A DNA stretch of 64,000 nt. Source: Mesorhizobium sp. YC-39 (GTDB lineage: Bacteria; Pseudomonadota; Alphaproteobacteria; Rhizobiales; Rhizobiaceae). A model generated the notes under the pieces. It was not told the DNA's origin, made no database searches, and worked only from the letters and a program-made list of their open reading frames with translations. Below are positions 43,083 through 52,390 of the stretch, piece by piece. A program made the position numbers and the translations under genes. The stretch is from assembly GCF_025753795.1 (NCBI RefSeq), contig NZ_JAOWPS010000001.1, positions 1,302,001 through 1,366,000 of the forward strand, written 5' to 3'. Each line of letters starts with the position of its first letter. Within the stretch, counting starts at the first letter, position 1.

Positions 43083-44546
43083 TTGATAACGGAACTTGCC
43101 GGGAAGCTTTTCATAGACGGTGCCTGGAAGGCGGGCGAAGGGGCTCGGATTCCGGTTGAGAATCCGGCGACGGGCGAGGTGCTCGCCCATATCGCCGCCG
43201 CGACGCCGGCTGAGGTCGACCTGGCTGTCGCGGCTGCCCGCAAGGCTTTCAGGAACTGGTCGCGCGTCGCTCCGGTCGAGCGCTCGAAGGCACTCCATAG
43301 CCTGGGCGACATCATCCTTGCCGAGGCGAACGTCATGGCCCGCATCATGACGCTCGAGCAGGGCAAGCCGCTCAACGAGGCCAGGGGTGAAATCGTCAAG
43401 CTTGCCGAAGCCTGTCATTTCTATGCGGAAGAAGCGGTGCGCATCCATGGCGAGATCGTCCCGAACAGCACGACAGACATCGACAGCCTCGTCGTGCGCG
43501 AGCCGATCGGCGTGGTCGGCGCCATCACGCCCTGGAACTACCCGGCGGAACTGGTCGGCTGGAAACTGTGCGGGGCGCTCGCCGCTGGCTGCACCATCGT
43601 CATCAAGCCGGCCGAACTGACGCCGTTTACAGCACTTGCCATCTCCAGCATGGTCGAGAAGGCCAGGATTCCGCCTGGCGTCGTCAACGTCGTCACTGGT
43701 CCTGGGTCCAAGGTCGGTCAGGCACTTGTGGAGCACCCCGGGGTGGACAAGATCGCGTTCACCGGCTCCAGTGCCGTGGGCCTTCACATCCAGCGGTCGT
43801 GCACCACCATTAAGCGGCTGTCGCTGGAACTCGGCGGAAACTGTCCCCTCATCGTGACGGCTTCGGCCGATCTCGATGCGGCGGTGAAGGGCGCGGTCCG
43901 CCGCTCGTTCCGCAACATGGGCCAGATCTGCATCGCCATCAATCGCATCTATGTCGCGCGGCCGATCGCGGACGCGTTCGTGGATCGCCTGGGAGAGGCG
44001 GCTGACAGGTTGGTCATCGGCAATGGCATTGAAAGGCCGGATGCCGATGTCGGTGCGATGGCTTCCGCCGAGCCGCTCAACAAGACGAAGGAACATCTGG
44101 CCGACGCGCTTGCCAAGGGCGCGAAGCTCATCGCCGGCGGCAGTGCGCCGGAGGGCGACGCCTTCGCCAGCGGCTATTTCTTCCGGCCGACCGTGGTTGC
44201 CGGATGCACCCACGGCATGAAGGTGATGACCGAGGAGACCTTCGGGCCGCTCGTCGGCGTGATGGCCTTCGATGGGCTTGACGAGGCGGTGGAACTCGCC
44301 AATGACACGCCCTTCGGCCTCGCCTCCTACGTCTATGCCAAGGACATGGACGAGATCCGCTATTTGTCGAGCCGGCTCGACTACGGCAACGTGGCCGTCA
44401 ACAATGTCGACGCCGGCATCATGAACGCGCCCTATGGCGGGCGCAAGCAGAGCGGCGTCGGCTATGAGCACGGCCGCGAAGGCATGCTCGAATACCTCAA
44501 CTTCAAGCACGTGCGTATCCGCTACGACGAGCCGAAGGGGAGGTGA
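43083..44546 (+). CDS. NAD(P)-dependent aldehyde dehydrogenase
   Basis: A 487-residue ALDH of the succinate-semialdehyde/glycolaldehyde branch. Motifs: ITPWNYPAELVGWKL, Glu249 in LELGGNCP and the catalytic Cys283 in NMGQICIAINRIYV; the C-terminal PYGGRKQSGVGYEHGREG is typical. Translation seems to begin at TTG 43083 behind AGGAAG, as no ATG is available near. It overlaps the xylulokinase-like gene by four bases. Next to a glycolate-oxidase-like gene, oxidation of glycolaldehyde to glycolate is a reasonable guess. Confidence 0.9.
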   Translation: MITELAGKLFIDGAWKAGEGARIPVENPATGEVLAHIAAATPAEVDLAVAAARKAFRNWSRVAPVERSKALHSLGDIILAEANVMARIMTLEQGKPLNEARGEIVKLAEACHFYAEEAVRIHGEIVPNSTTDIDSLVVREPIGVVGAITPWNYPAELVGWKLCGALAAGCTIVIKPAELTPFTALAISSMVEKARIPPGVVNVVTGPGSKVGQALVEHPGVDKIAFTGSSAVGLHIQRSCTTIKRLSLELGGNCPLIVTASADLDAAVKGAVRRSFRNMGQICIAINRIYVARPIADAFVDRLGEAADRLVIGNGIERPDADVGAMASAEPLNKTKEHLADALAKGAKLIAGGSAPEGDAFASGYFFRPTVVAGCTHGMKVMTEETFGPLVGVMAFDGLDEAVELANDTPFGLASYVYAKDMDEIRYLSSRLDYGNVAVNNVDAGIMNAPYGGRKQSGVGYEHGREGMLEYLNFKHVRIRYDEPKGR

Positions 44547-46072
44547 GCGTGGTGACGCAGGCCCTCCTCGGCATCGACATCGGCACGTCAGGCTGCAAGG
44601 CGCTGCTCATCGACGCGGACGGCAAGGTGCTGGCGAGCTGCACCGAGACCTATGGGCTGTCGCAGCCGCATCCCGGCTGGACGGAGCAGGATCCGCAGCT
44701 GTGGGTCGAGGGCGCGCGGGCGGCCGTCGCCGGCATCCTCGCACGGCGGCCGGACGTCGGGATCACGGCCGTCGGTCTCTCCGGCCAGATGCACGGCCTG
44801 ACCCCACTCGATGCGGCGCACAAGGTTCTGCGTCCGGCGATCCTGTGGAACGACCAGCGCAACGGGGCCGAGTGCGACGAGATCAACCAGCGGGCGGGCG
44901 GGCTCGAGGGATTGCTGGCGCGCACCAACAACCGCATGCTGGTCGGCTACACCGGCGGCAAGATCCTGTGGATGCGCAACCACGAGCCGGAACTGTTCGG
45001 CCGGCTGCGTCACGTCCTGAACCCCAAGGACTACCTCCGCCTGGTGCTTACGGGAGAACTCGCGACCGAGGTTTCGGATGCGTCGGGCACCGGCCTGTTC
45101 GACACCCGCAAGCGCGTCTGGGCAACCGGCCTGCTCGGTCTGCTCGACATCGACCCGTCGCTGCTGCCGCCGTGCCACGAGTCGCATGTCGTCAGCGGGC
45201 GTGTCAGCAAGTCCGGCGCGGCACTGTTCGGGCTCCCGGCCGGCACGCCGGTGGTTGGCGGTGGCGGGGACAGCGTCATCCAGACAATCGGTTCGGGGGT
45301 TATCGCGCCGGGTGAGTTGCAGACCACGATCGGCACGGCAGGCATCCTCGCGGCAGCGCTTGACGAGCCGGTGGCCAATCCGGACGGCCGGCTGCAGGTC
45401 TTCTGCAACGTGGCGCCGGACAAGTGGCACTGCATGGGCGTCTCGCTCAACGCCGGCGGCGCGATGGAGTGGCTGCGAATGTTGCTCGGCGGCTTCGCTG
45501 GCGGCGATACACCTTCCGCCGAGCGGATGGTAACGATTGCGGCCGGCGCGCCGGCCGGCGCGCGGGGGCTGCTTTTCCTGCCCTATCTCAACGGTGAGCG
45601 GTGTCCGCATCCAGACCCTTCCGCGCGTGGCAGTTTCGTCGGGCTGACCGCACGCCACGGCGCGGCGGACATGGCCCGCAGCGTCATGGAGGGCGTGACC
45701 CATTCGCTGTTCGACATCTACGCGCTGATGGAGAAGGTCGGCATCGGCCGGGCCGTGATCAAGGCCTCCGGCGGCGGCGCACGCTCGGCGTTGTGGCGAC
45801 AGATGCAGGCGGATCTCTTCGGCTGCGATGTGGTGACGACGGAAGGGGCGGCGGAAGGCGGCGCCTTTGGAGCGGCGCTGATCGCGGGCGTCGGGGTGGG
45901 GGTCTGGCCGAGCGCAATCGAGGCGGCACGGGTGTGTCGTCCCGTCACCCGCGAGACAGCGGATGCGGCCGCGGGCGAATTGCTGCGCAAGGCCTTCAAG
46001 ATTTATGGCGGCCTCTATGGCGCGCTGGCCCCAAGCTTTGCCGCGATCGGCAAGGCTGGACTCGACCGTTGA
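44543..46072 (+). CDS. FGGY-family carbohydrate kinase, xylulokinase-like
   Basis: A 509-residue kinase: LLGIDIGTSGCKALLID at the N-terminus, GLSGQMHG (the xylulokinase signature) near residue 80, WNDQRNGAE with the catalytic Asp region, and ASGGGARSALWRQMQADLFG near the C-terminus. It phosphorylates a ketopentose such as D-xylulose using ATP. GTG at 44543 overlaps the ALDH stop. With the xylitol-type dehydrogenase at 53995 it forms a pentitol to pentulose-phosphate route. Confidence 0.9.
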   Translation: MSVVTQALLGIDIGTSGCKALLIDADGKVLASCTETYGLSQPHPGWTEQDPQLWVEGARAAVAGILARRPDVGITAVGLSGQMHGLTPLDAAHKVLRPAILWNDQRNGAECDEINQRAGGLEGLLARTNNRMLVGYTGGKILWMRNHEPELFGRLRHVLNPKDYLRLVLTGELATEVSDASGTGLFDTRKRVWATGLLGLLDIDPSLLPPCHESHVVSGRVSKSGAALFGLPAGTPVVGGGGDSVIQTIGSGVIAPGELQTTIGTAGILAAALDEPVANPDGRLQVFCNVAPDKWHCMGVSLNAGGAMEWLRMLLGGFAGGDTPSAERMVTIAAGAPAGARGLLFLPYLNGERCPHPDPSARGSFVGLTARHGAADMARSVMEGVTHSLFDIYALMEKVGIGRAVIKASGGGARSALWRQMQADLFGCDVVTTEGAAEGGAFGAALIAGVGVGVWPSAIEAARVCRPVTRETADAAAGELLRKAFKIYGGLYGALAPSFAAIGKAGLDR

Positions 46073-46091
46073 TGGCAGAGGGAGGCGTCGC

Positions 46092-46772
46092 ATGAGCCTA
46101 CGCAAGGACAGTTACAAGGCGCTTGTCTTCGACCTTGACGGCACGCTTATCGACAGCGCGCCCGACATCGCCGCCGCCGTGAACAAGGTGCTGGAACGTC
46201 GCGCCTGGCCGACGCAGAGCGTCGCCTTCATCGAGACGTTCATCGGTTTTGGGCCGCGCAGATTGCTGCTCGACATGTTCGTGGCTCTCGGCCTGCCGAG
46301 CGACGATGCGACGGTGGACGAGGCGGTGAAGGAGTACCTCGACAATTACAACCGGGAGCCTGCCGAACGCACACTGTTCTATCCGCATGTCCGCGAGGAC
46401 CTGGAGGCGCTCCACGGCGCTGGCGTGCGCCTCGGCATCTGCACCAACAAGCCGCAAGGGCTGTCGCTGAAGGTACTCGAAATCTTGGGCGTCGCGCCGC
46501 TGTTCGACGCGGTCGTGGGCGCGGATGCGGCGCCCGTTTGCAAACCGCACCCAAGCCATCTGCTCGCGGTCGCCGAGCGCATGGGCATCACTGGCGACGT
46601 CTGGGCCTATGTCGGCGACACCGCCGTCGATCAGGCGACCGCTACTGCGGCTCGCGTGCCGTTTTATGCGGTTTCCTGGGGATGCGGCGGAAAGGTGGCT
46701 GTGGAGTCCGAGTGGCGCCTTGACCGCCTGATCGATCTGGCAGCCAATTCCGGACTTGTTCAGGGCAGGTAG
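46092..46772 (+). CDS. HAD-superfamily phosphatase, phosphoglycolate phosphatase-like
   Basis: A 226-residue hydrolase with DLDGTLIDSAPDI (Asp14, Asp16), LGICTNKP and YVGDTAVDQATA as the HAD motifs, plus a cap domain of the Gph type. The ATG at 46092 follows GGAGGCG. It could clear phosphoglycolate or another sugar-phosphate made by the kinase. It lies between the kinase and the RpiR gene in the same direction. Confidence 0.88.
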   Translation: MSLRKDSYKALVFDLDGTLIDSAPDIAAAVNKVLERRAWPTQSVAFIETFIGFGPRRLLLDMFVALGLPSDDATVDEAVKEYLDNYNREPAERTLFYPHVREDLEALHGAGVRLGICTNKPQGLSLKVLEILGVAPLFDAVVGADAAPVCKPHPSHLLAVAERMGITGDVWAYVGDTAVDQATATAARVPFYAVSWGCGGKVAVESEWRLDRLIDLAANSGLVQGR

Positions 46773-46786
46773 GGAGGCCGGTGGCG

Positions 46787-47620
46787 ATGAGCCTGTTGCA
46801 ACGCATCGTGCAGGAGAGTGGGGAGATGGGCTCGGCCGAGCGCAGGGTGGCCAACTTCGTCAGTGCCAATCCGGGCGACGTCATCCATATGAGCATGGCG
46901 CGCCTTTCGGAGCAGTGCGCGGTAAGCGATCCGACCATTATGCGCTTCTGCCGACGCTTCGGCTTCCAGGGTTACCAGGACTTCAAGCTCAACCTCGCCC
47001 AGAGCCTGGTGCCGTCCGCGCCCTTCGCCTACGAGCAGATTGTTCCAGGCGATTCGATCCAGAATGTCGTGCGAAAGACGGCGCGCAACTCGCTGAACGC
47101 CATTCAGCGGCTGCTGGAAGATCTCAATCCCGGCGAGGTCGAAGCCGGTGCGAGGCTGCTGTCCGCTGTGTCGTGGGTTGGCATCTATGCCAGCGGCATT
47201 TCCGAGATCACGGCGCTCGATGCCGAGCACAAGTTCCAGCGCCTCGGCATGCGTTGCGCGGCCCTCATCGGGCGCAAGAAGCAATGGCTGCATGCGGAGA
47301 CCTCGCGGCCGGATGAGGTCGCGCTGATCTTTTCCCAGTCGGGGCATACCAAGCAGATGGTTGACGTTGCGACGGCATCGCGCGCCAGGGGCGCGCGCGT
47401 GCTGTCGGTCACCGCCGCGGGGAGCCCGCTCGCGCATGTATCGGACGTGCTGATTGCGGTGCTGCCCTACGACCGGACCGAGATCATGACGCCGCTTGCG
47501 TCGCGCCTCAACCACCACCTCGTCGTCAACATGCTGGTGACGGCGATCGCCATGACGAGCGGCAGCGAATTCCCTGACCAGCTGCCGGCTCTCGATTCCT
47601 GGCAGACAGACAAGATCTGA
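46787..47620 (+). CDS. RpiR-family transcriptional regulator
   Basis: A 277-residue regulator with an N-terminal HTH_6 domain (GSAERRVANFVSANPGDVIHMSMARLSEQCAVSDPTIMRFCRRFGFQGYQDFKLNLAQ) and a C-terminal SIS phosphosugar-binding domain (ALIFSQSGHTKQMVDVA). AGGGAGG lies nine bases ahead of the ATG at 46787. RpiR proteins sense sugar phosphates; xylulose- or ribulose-phosphate is a likely effector. The ARCTAG-N5-CTAGYT dyads before both operons are its probable targets. Confidence 0.92.
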   Translation: MSLLQRIVQESGEMGSAERRVANFVSANPGDVIHMSMARLSEQCAVSDPTIMRFCRRFGFQGYQDFKLNLAQSLVPSAPFAYEQIVPGDSIQNVVRKTARNSLNAIQRLLEDLNPGEVEAGARLLSAVSWVGIYASGISEITALDAEHKFQRLGMRCAALIGRKKQWLHAETSRPDEVALIFSQSGHTKQMVDVATASRARGARVLSVTAAGSPLAHVSDVLIAVLPYDRTEIMTPLASRLNHHLVVNMLVTAIAMTSGSEFPDQLPALDSWQTDKI

Positions 47621-47658
47621 ACACTGCCCGCATGCGAGCCGCCGAAAGGAAGACGACT

Positions 47659-48369
47659 ATGAGCGCACAGGACGAAGCCAAGAAGGCGGCCGGACGCCGT
47701 GTGATCGAGGAATTCGTCAGGGATGGCATGAAGCTCGGCCTCGGCTCCGGTACGACCTCGCATTTCTTCGTTCGCGAGCTTGGCAAGCATGTCGCGAACG
47801 GCCTGAAACTCACCTGCACGACCACCTCGCGCTCTACCAATGACGTCGCCCGCCAGGTCGGTATCGCGCTTACCGACCCCAACGAGATCGGCGAGCTCGA
47901 CCTCACGATCGACGGCCCCGACGAGATCGATCACGAATTCAACATGATCAAGGGCGGCGGGGCCTGCCTGCTGTGGGAGAAGATCATTGCCCATGCGTCC
48001 GTGCGCATGATCACCATCTGCGATGAAACCAAGATCGTGGAGCGGCTCGGCGGCTTCCCGTTGCCTGTGGAGGTGGTGCAGTTCGCCTGGAAGCAAACCG
48101 AACGCATGGTCGCCGAGGCGCTCACAGACCACCGCATCAAGAATGCGATCATCGAACGCCGCATGCGCGACGGGCAGCCGGTGGTGACCGACAGCGGCAA
48201 CTTCATTCTTGATTGCCGCTGCGGTGTCATCCCGTCGCCGGCCAAACTGGAGACGGAATTGAACCGAATTCCCGGCGTGGTGGAGAACGGCCTGTTCACA
48301 CGCGAGTCGCGAGGAATGGTGGTCGGCCGCCTCGACGGTACGACCTACGTATCTTTGCGTCACGCGTAG
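47659..48369 (+). CDS. rpiA: Ribose-5-phosphate isomerase A
   Basis: A 236-residue enzyme interconverting ribose-5-phosphate and ribulose-5-phosphate. GLGSGTTSHFFVREL, the TIDGPDEIDHEFNMIKGGGACLLWEKI block with the catalytic acids and VTDSGNFILDCRCG are all standard RpiA. The ATG at 47659 has AAAGGAAG upstream. It probably links products of this pentose module to the pentose phosphate pathway as a module-specific copy. Confidence 0.93.
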   Translation: MSAQDEAKKAAGRRVIEEFVRDGMKLGLGSGTTSHFFVRELGKHVANGLKLTCTTTSRSTNDVARQVGIALTDPNEIGELDLTIDGPDEIDHEFNMIKGGGACLLWEKIIAHASVRMITICDETKIVERLGGFPLPVEVVQFAWKQTERMVAEALTDHRIKNAIIERRMRDGQPVVTDSGNFILDCRCGVIPSPAKLETELNRIPGVVENGLFTRESRGMVVGRLDGTTYVSLRHA

Positions 48370-48586
48370 TGAAGTCTATATTTTGATCAATCCTTAGATC
48401 AATACCATCGACCGGCGCCGGATCAGGGTGTGATCAGCTAAGCAGGGGCCGGGTCGTTTTTGATTATGGCTTAATGCTATGAAAACAATGCAATTTTTAT
48501 AGACCACCGGAACCATCGATGCCAAATTCATGTATCGAAGATCCCTGGAGATAGGGCTAGCTTGCCCTCTTGCCTTGGTTCCACAA

Positions 48587-48603
48587 AGCTAGTATTGCTA
48601 GCT
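48587..48603. promoter_or_regulatory. Probable RpiR operator before the ribose-type transporter
   Basis: AGCTAG-TATTG-CTAGCT, a perfect 6-bp dyad with a five-base centre, lies 25 bases before the binding-protein start. It has the same architecture as the site at 43010-43026. The 258-base gap in which it lies is AT-rich and otherwise without a gene. Confidence 0.6.
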
Positions 48604-48628
48604 AAATCACATCCTGGGAGGAAAACAG

Positions 48629-49723
48629 ATGGATCGATTAAACGGACTGACGCGGCGCGGCTTGCTGAAGGCGGGCGGCGCACTGGGTGTGGCTATGGGT
48701 GCGAGCGCTCTCGTGGGCAAGCCTGCCTGGGCGCAGGAAACCGGCTTCATCCCGTTTAGCAACAAGAGCCTCGACTACTACTTCTTCGTCATCCAGGAAG
48801 AGGCTGTGAAACGCGCTGTCGGGGCGAACAAGATGAAGTTCCAGGCAACTAACGCCAGCTTCGACAATACGCGTCAGCTCGAGCAGTGGCAGAGCCTCAT
48901 GCTGAAACAGCCTTCGGCGATCGTGTCGGATCCGATCGACAGCCAGGCGATCGTCTCGGCCATCCGCCGCTACAATCAGAAAAAGATACCCGTTGCGATC
49001 ATCGACACCCCGTCCGATGGCGGCGACGTGGCGATCACAGTCAGCTTCGACAACAAGCTCGGCGGCGTCATGGCCGCACAGCAGATCATCAAGCGCTTGA
49101 CCGAAAGGCATGGCAGCCCGAAGGGCACCGTGCTCAACTGCTTCGGCGCGCTCCAGAGCGTGGCCTGGCGTCTGCGCAAGGAAGGCATGGACGCGGAATT
49201 CGCGAAATACCCCGACATCAAGTATCTGGCGCGTCCGACCGAAGGACAGCTCGATCAGATGCTGGCCGTGACCCTTTCGACGCTCTCCGAATTTCCCGAT
49301 CTCGATGCTGTCCATGCGCCGTCGGACTCGCCGTCGCGCGGCATCGTCACCGCGCTCCAGCAGAAAGGCCGCTGGAAGAAGGTCGGCGAAGACGGTCACG
49401 TCATCTTCGTCAACATCGATGGCGAACCGGTGGCGCTGAAGTGGATCCAGCAAGGCTTCATGGACGCCTGCGTCTCGCAGGACCCGATCGCCTACGGCGA
49501 AATCGCGGTCGAGATGCTCGTCAAGCACTCCCTGAAGGGCGAAGCCGTTCCGATCGGCACATACGAGAACAAGAAGTACTTTTGGGAGAAGGGCGAGATC
49601 GTCGCCGGCGCGACCGGTCCGACGCTCATCATCCCGCCCTTCGTCATCGACGGGTCCAATTCCGGTGACGCGCGTCACTGGGGTGCGATTTCCGAAAAGG
49701 AATGGGGCATTCCCTACACTTGA
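48629..49723 (+). CDS. Sugar ABC transporter solute-binding protein, RbsB-like
   Basis: A 364-residue periplasmic protein of Peripla_BP_4 type with a twin-arginine-like leader (LTRRGLLKAGGALGVAMG, cleavage after AWA). PSAIVSDPIDSQAIVSAIRRY and IPVAIIDTPSDGG are the ribose-binding-protein pattern. GGGAGG lies upstream of the ATG. It supplies the permease and ATPase encoded after it; a pentose, pentitol or tetritol is the probable ligand. Confidence 0.9.
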   Translation: MDRLNGLTRRGLLKAGGALGVAMGASALVGKPAWAQETGFIPFSNKSLDYYFFVIQEEAVKRAVGANKMKFQATNASFDNTRQLEQWQSLMLKQPSAIVSDPIDSQAIVSAIRRYNQKKIPVAIIDTPSDGGDVAITVSFDNKLGGVMAAQQIIKRLTERHGSPKGTVLNCFGALQSVAWRLRKEGMDAEFAKYPDIKYLARPTEGQLDQMLAVTLSTLSEFPDLDAVHAPSDSPSRGIVTALQQKGRWKKVGEDGHVIFVNIDGEPVALKWIQQGFMDACVSQDPIAYGEIAVEMLVKHSLKGEAVPIGTYENKKYFWEKGEIVAGATGPTLIIPPFVIDGSNSGDARHWGAISEKEWGIPYT

Positions 49724-49747
49724 TCATCCGCGCAAAGATGTCCTCCC

Positions 49748-49776
49748 GTGCCACGCCGGTCCCGCCGGCGTGGCAC
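49748..49776 (+). terminator. Stem-loop between binding-protein and ATPase genes
   Basis: A 12-bp stem, GTGCCACGCCGG / CCGGCGTGGCAC, with a five-base loop lies 25 bases past the stop. The next bases are TTGTGG, not a U-run, so partial termination or 3'-end protection of the binding-protein message fits better than full termination. Confidence 0.6.
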
Positions 49777-49833
49777 TTGTGGCGTGAGGGATCGCTCCGC
49801 ATGATAGCAGCCCGACCGATCGGGAGTTCGTAA

Positions 49834-51360
49834 TTGACAGCCGAATCCGCCAGACAGCCCAGCGAAGACCCGTTTATCTTCAGGGTCGAGAACCTCAGTA
49901 AGCGCTATGGTTCAACCCTGGCGTTGCGCGATGTGTCGCTCGGAATCCGGCGCGGCATGATCCACGGGCTTCTGGGTGAGAACGGTGCCGGCAAGTCCAC
50001 CCTGGTCGGACTGATATCCGGTCAACGCGTCCCATCCAGCGGCACCATCTATCTCGACGGCCGGCCGATCGAGAATGTCGACGTGAAGGAGATGGAAAAG
50101 GCCGGCGTGTTCCTGGTTACCCAGGAGCCGATGATCATCGATCACGTCACGGCGGCGGAAAACCTTATGCTCGGCATCTGGCCGAGCAAAGGCGGTTTCG
50201 TGAACTGGCGCAAGCTCAGGGCCGATGCCTCACGCATGTTGGCGGGCACGGGCATCGACCCGCAGGCGATGGCTGGCGGTCTGGACGCGGTTGCCCGCCG
50301 CAAGCTCAACATCCTGCGCGCCATGTTCAGCGGCGGCAAGGTGATCATCCTCGACGAGCCGACCGCAGCACTTACCGTCGAGGACCGCGCCCAGCTCTTC
50401 ACCTTCATGCGCGAACTGAAGGCGCAGGGCGTCACCTTCATCTTCATCTCGCACTACAATGACGAGATTCTCGAGATCTGCGACGCCTGCTCGGTGCTGC
50501 GCGACGGGGCGCTGGCCGGCGGCACGGAGGATGTCGGCAGCCTGACGTCCGAGCAGCTTTCGGAGCTGGTGCTTGGCCGGGGCCTCGTGCTGTTTCAGCG
50601 CGAACGCCACGCATTCGCGGCCGAGGAGCCGGCGGTGCGACTGCGCGACGTGGCCAGCGGCAAGATCGGCGTCAAGGCGTTCGACCTGCGTCCCGGCGAA
50701 ATCGTCGGCTTCACCGGACTGCCGGGGGCAGGGGCCAAGGAACTGGCGCGCGCAATCTTCGGGCTCGCGCCCACCCAGTCCGGAACCATTGCGTTCGGAA
50801 CGGAAACGCAGCGCCCGCTGCCCGCCACCCCGCGTGACGCCTTCGACATGGGCATCGCCTTTCTCTCCGACGACCGGCATCGCGACGGTCTCGTGGCGCA
50901 GATGACGATCGGGGAAAACATCTCGCTGTCGTCGCTTTCGGTCGTGGCGCGCGCCGGTTTTCTGCGGCCCGAGGCAGAGAAGCTGCTTTCGGACCGCTAT
51001 TTCCGCGCCATGGGAATCAAGGCCGCTGGCCCCGCGGCGGTGGTCAACACGCTAAGCGGCGGCAACCAGCAGAAGGTCTGCCTTGGCCGAGTGCTGGCCA
51101 CAAAGCCGCGCCTACTCATCCTCGACGAGCCGACGCGCGGCATCGACATAGGCGTCAAGCAGGATGTACTGCGCATCATTGACGAGCTTGCCCGCACCGG
51201 CGTGTCCGTCATTATCGTCTCGACCGACACCGACGAGATCGTGCGCGCCGTCGACCGAGTCTGCGTGTTCGAGGACGGCGCGATCCGCGAAGAATTTTCA
51301 GGCGAGGCGATCTCCAGCGAGCGCCTGCGCCAGGGAGCCAAAGAGCGGGCGGATGGATGA
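49834..51360 (+). CDS. Sugar ABC transporter ATPase, RbsA-like
   Basis: A 508-residue protein with two nucleotide-binding domains. The first has an intact Walker A (GENGAGKST) and Walker B (VIILDEPTAAL), but its signature reads LDAVARRKLNILRAM, lacking the LSxxxxQ pattern. The second has a degenerate Walker A (GLPGAGAKE), usual for RbsA, and a good signature and Walker B (LSGGNQQK, LLILDEPTRGID). Translation starts at TTG 49834 behind CGGGAG. Acts with the permease that follows. Confidence 0.9.
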   Translation: MTAESARQPSEDPFIFRVENLSKRYGSTLALRDVSLGIRRGMIHGLLGENGAGKSTLVGLISGQRVPSSGTIYLDGRPIENVDVKEMEKAGVFLVTQEPMIIDHVTAAENLMLGIWPSKGGFVNWRKLRADASRMLAGTGIDPQAMAGGLDAVARRKLNILRAMFSGGKVIILDEPTAALTVEDRAQLFTFMRELKAQGVTFIFISHYNDEILEICDACSVLRDGALAGGTEDVGSLTSEQLSELVLGRGLVLFQRERHAFAAEEPAVRLRDVASGKIGVKAFDLRPGEIVGFTGLPGAGAKELARAIFGLAPTQSGTIAFGTETQRPLPATPRDAFDMGIAFLSDDRHRDGLVAQMTIGENISLSSLSVVARAGFLRPEAEKLLSDRYFRAMGIKAAGPAAVVNTLSGGNQQKVCLGRVLATKPRLLILDEPTRGIDIGVKQDVLRIIDELARTGVSVIIVSTDTDEIVRAVDRVCVFEDGAIREEFSGEAISSERLRQGAKERADG

Positions 51361-51385
51361 CAGCCGCCGGACAAGGAAAGACACA

Positions 51386-52390
51386 ATGAGCCAAACGACC
51401 ACAGCCGTTGCAAAGCCGACCACGGCCGCCGCCCCGCGGCAAGGCGGGAAGTCGACGCTGGGCTGGGTGCTGCACAACGTCGTGTGGATCTGGCTGATCG
51501 CGCTGGTCGTCATCTTCGGTCTGTTCAACGAGTTCTTCTTCACCACCTTCAATCTGCAAAACATCATGGTGCAGGCCACCGTGCTCGGCATGATCGGGCT
51601 TGCGGTCGCGCTCCCGCTGCTGGTCGCCGAGATCGACCTTTCGCTTCCCGCGAACCTCGGCTTCTCCTCGGCGATCGGTGCCATGGCCTATTCCGATCTC
51701 GGCCTGCCGTGGCTGCTGGCGATGCTGGTGGGGATCGCGGTTGCCACGTTGATCGGCTTCTTCAACGGCCTCTGCATCACCAAGCTCAAGATGGTGTCGC
51801 TGATCCAGACCCTGTCGATGATGATCATCCTGCAGGGCGCTCTTCTGGCGCTGACCCAGGGCCGCACCATCACCAACCTGCCGGACGCCTATGTGTGGAT
51901 CGGCCAGGCCGCAATCGGCGGCGGCTGGCCCATCATGCCGGTCGTCTTCATCATCACGCTCGTCGCCATGGCCGTGCTGCTGCGCAACACCGTGCTCGGC
52001 CGCAGCATCTATGCGGTTGGCGGCAATCCCGTCGCTTCGAATTCGGCCGGCATCCGCGTCGACCGGATCAAGATCATCACCTTCACCATCGCCGGATTCC
52101 TCGCCGGGGTCGCGGGCTTCCTGCTCGCCTCATGGCAGATGGCCATCACCTCCAACCAAGGTTCCAGCTACCTGCTTTACGCCATCGCCGCGCCGATAAT
52201 CGGCGGCGTGAGCGTGTTTGGCGGGCGCGGCAACATTATCGGCGTGCTGGGTGGCGTGCTGCTGCTCACCGTCATCCAGGTCGGCCTGGCCATCATCTCC
52301 GTGCCGTCCTTCTATGTCGGCATGATCGGGGGCTTCATGATCTTTATCGCCGTCGCCATCGACGCGATCCGCGTACGCTACTTCGGCTGA
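51386..52390 (+). CDS. Sugar ABC transporter permease, RbsC-like
   Basis: A 334-residue inner-membrane protein with about nine hydrophobic segments. LPLLVAEIDLSLPANLGFSSAIGAM, FFNGLCITKLKMVSLIQTLSMMIILQG and YAVGGNPVASNSAGIRVDRIKI are RbsC-family features; the last is the cytoplasmic coupling loop. AAGGAAAG precedes the ATG at 51386. Its stop overlaps the next gene's start (TGATG). Confidence 0.92.
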   Translation: MSQTTTAVAKPTTAAAPRQGGKSTLGWVLHNVVWIWLIALVVIFGLFNEFFFTTFNLQNIMVQATVLGMIGLAVALPLLVAEIDLSLPANLGFSSAIGAMAYSDLGLPWLLAMLVGIAVATLIGFFNGLCITKLKMVSLIQTLSMMIILQGALLALTQGRTITNLPDAYVWIGQAAIGGGWPIMPVVFIITLVAMAVLLRNTVLGRSIYAVGGNPVASNSAGIRVDRIKIITFTIAGFLAGVAGFLLASWQMAITSNQGSSYLLYAIAAPIIGGVSVFGGRGNIIGVLGGVLLLTVIQVGLAIISVPSFYVGMIGGFMIFIAVAIDAIRVRYFG

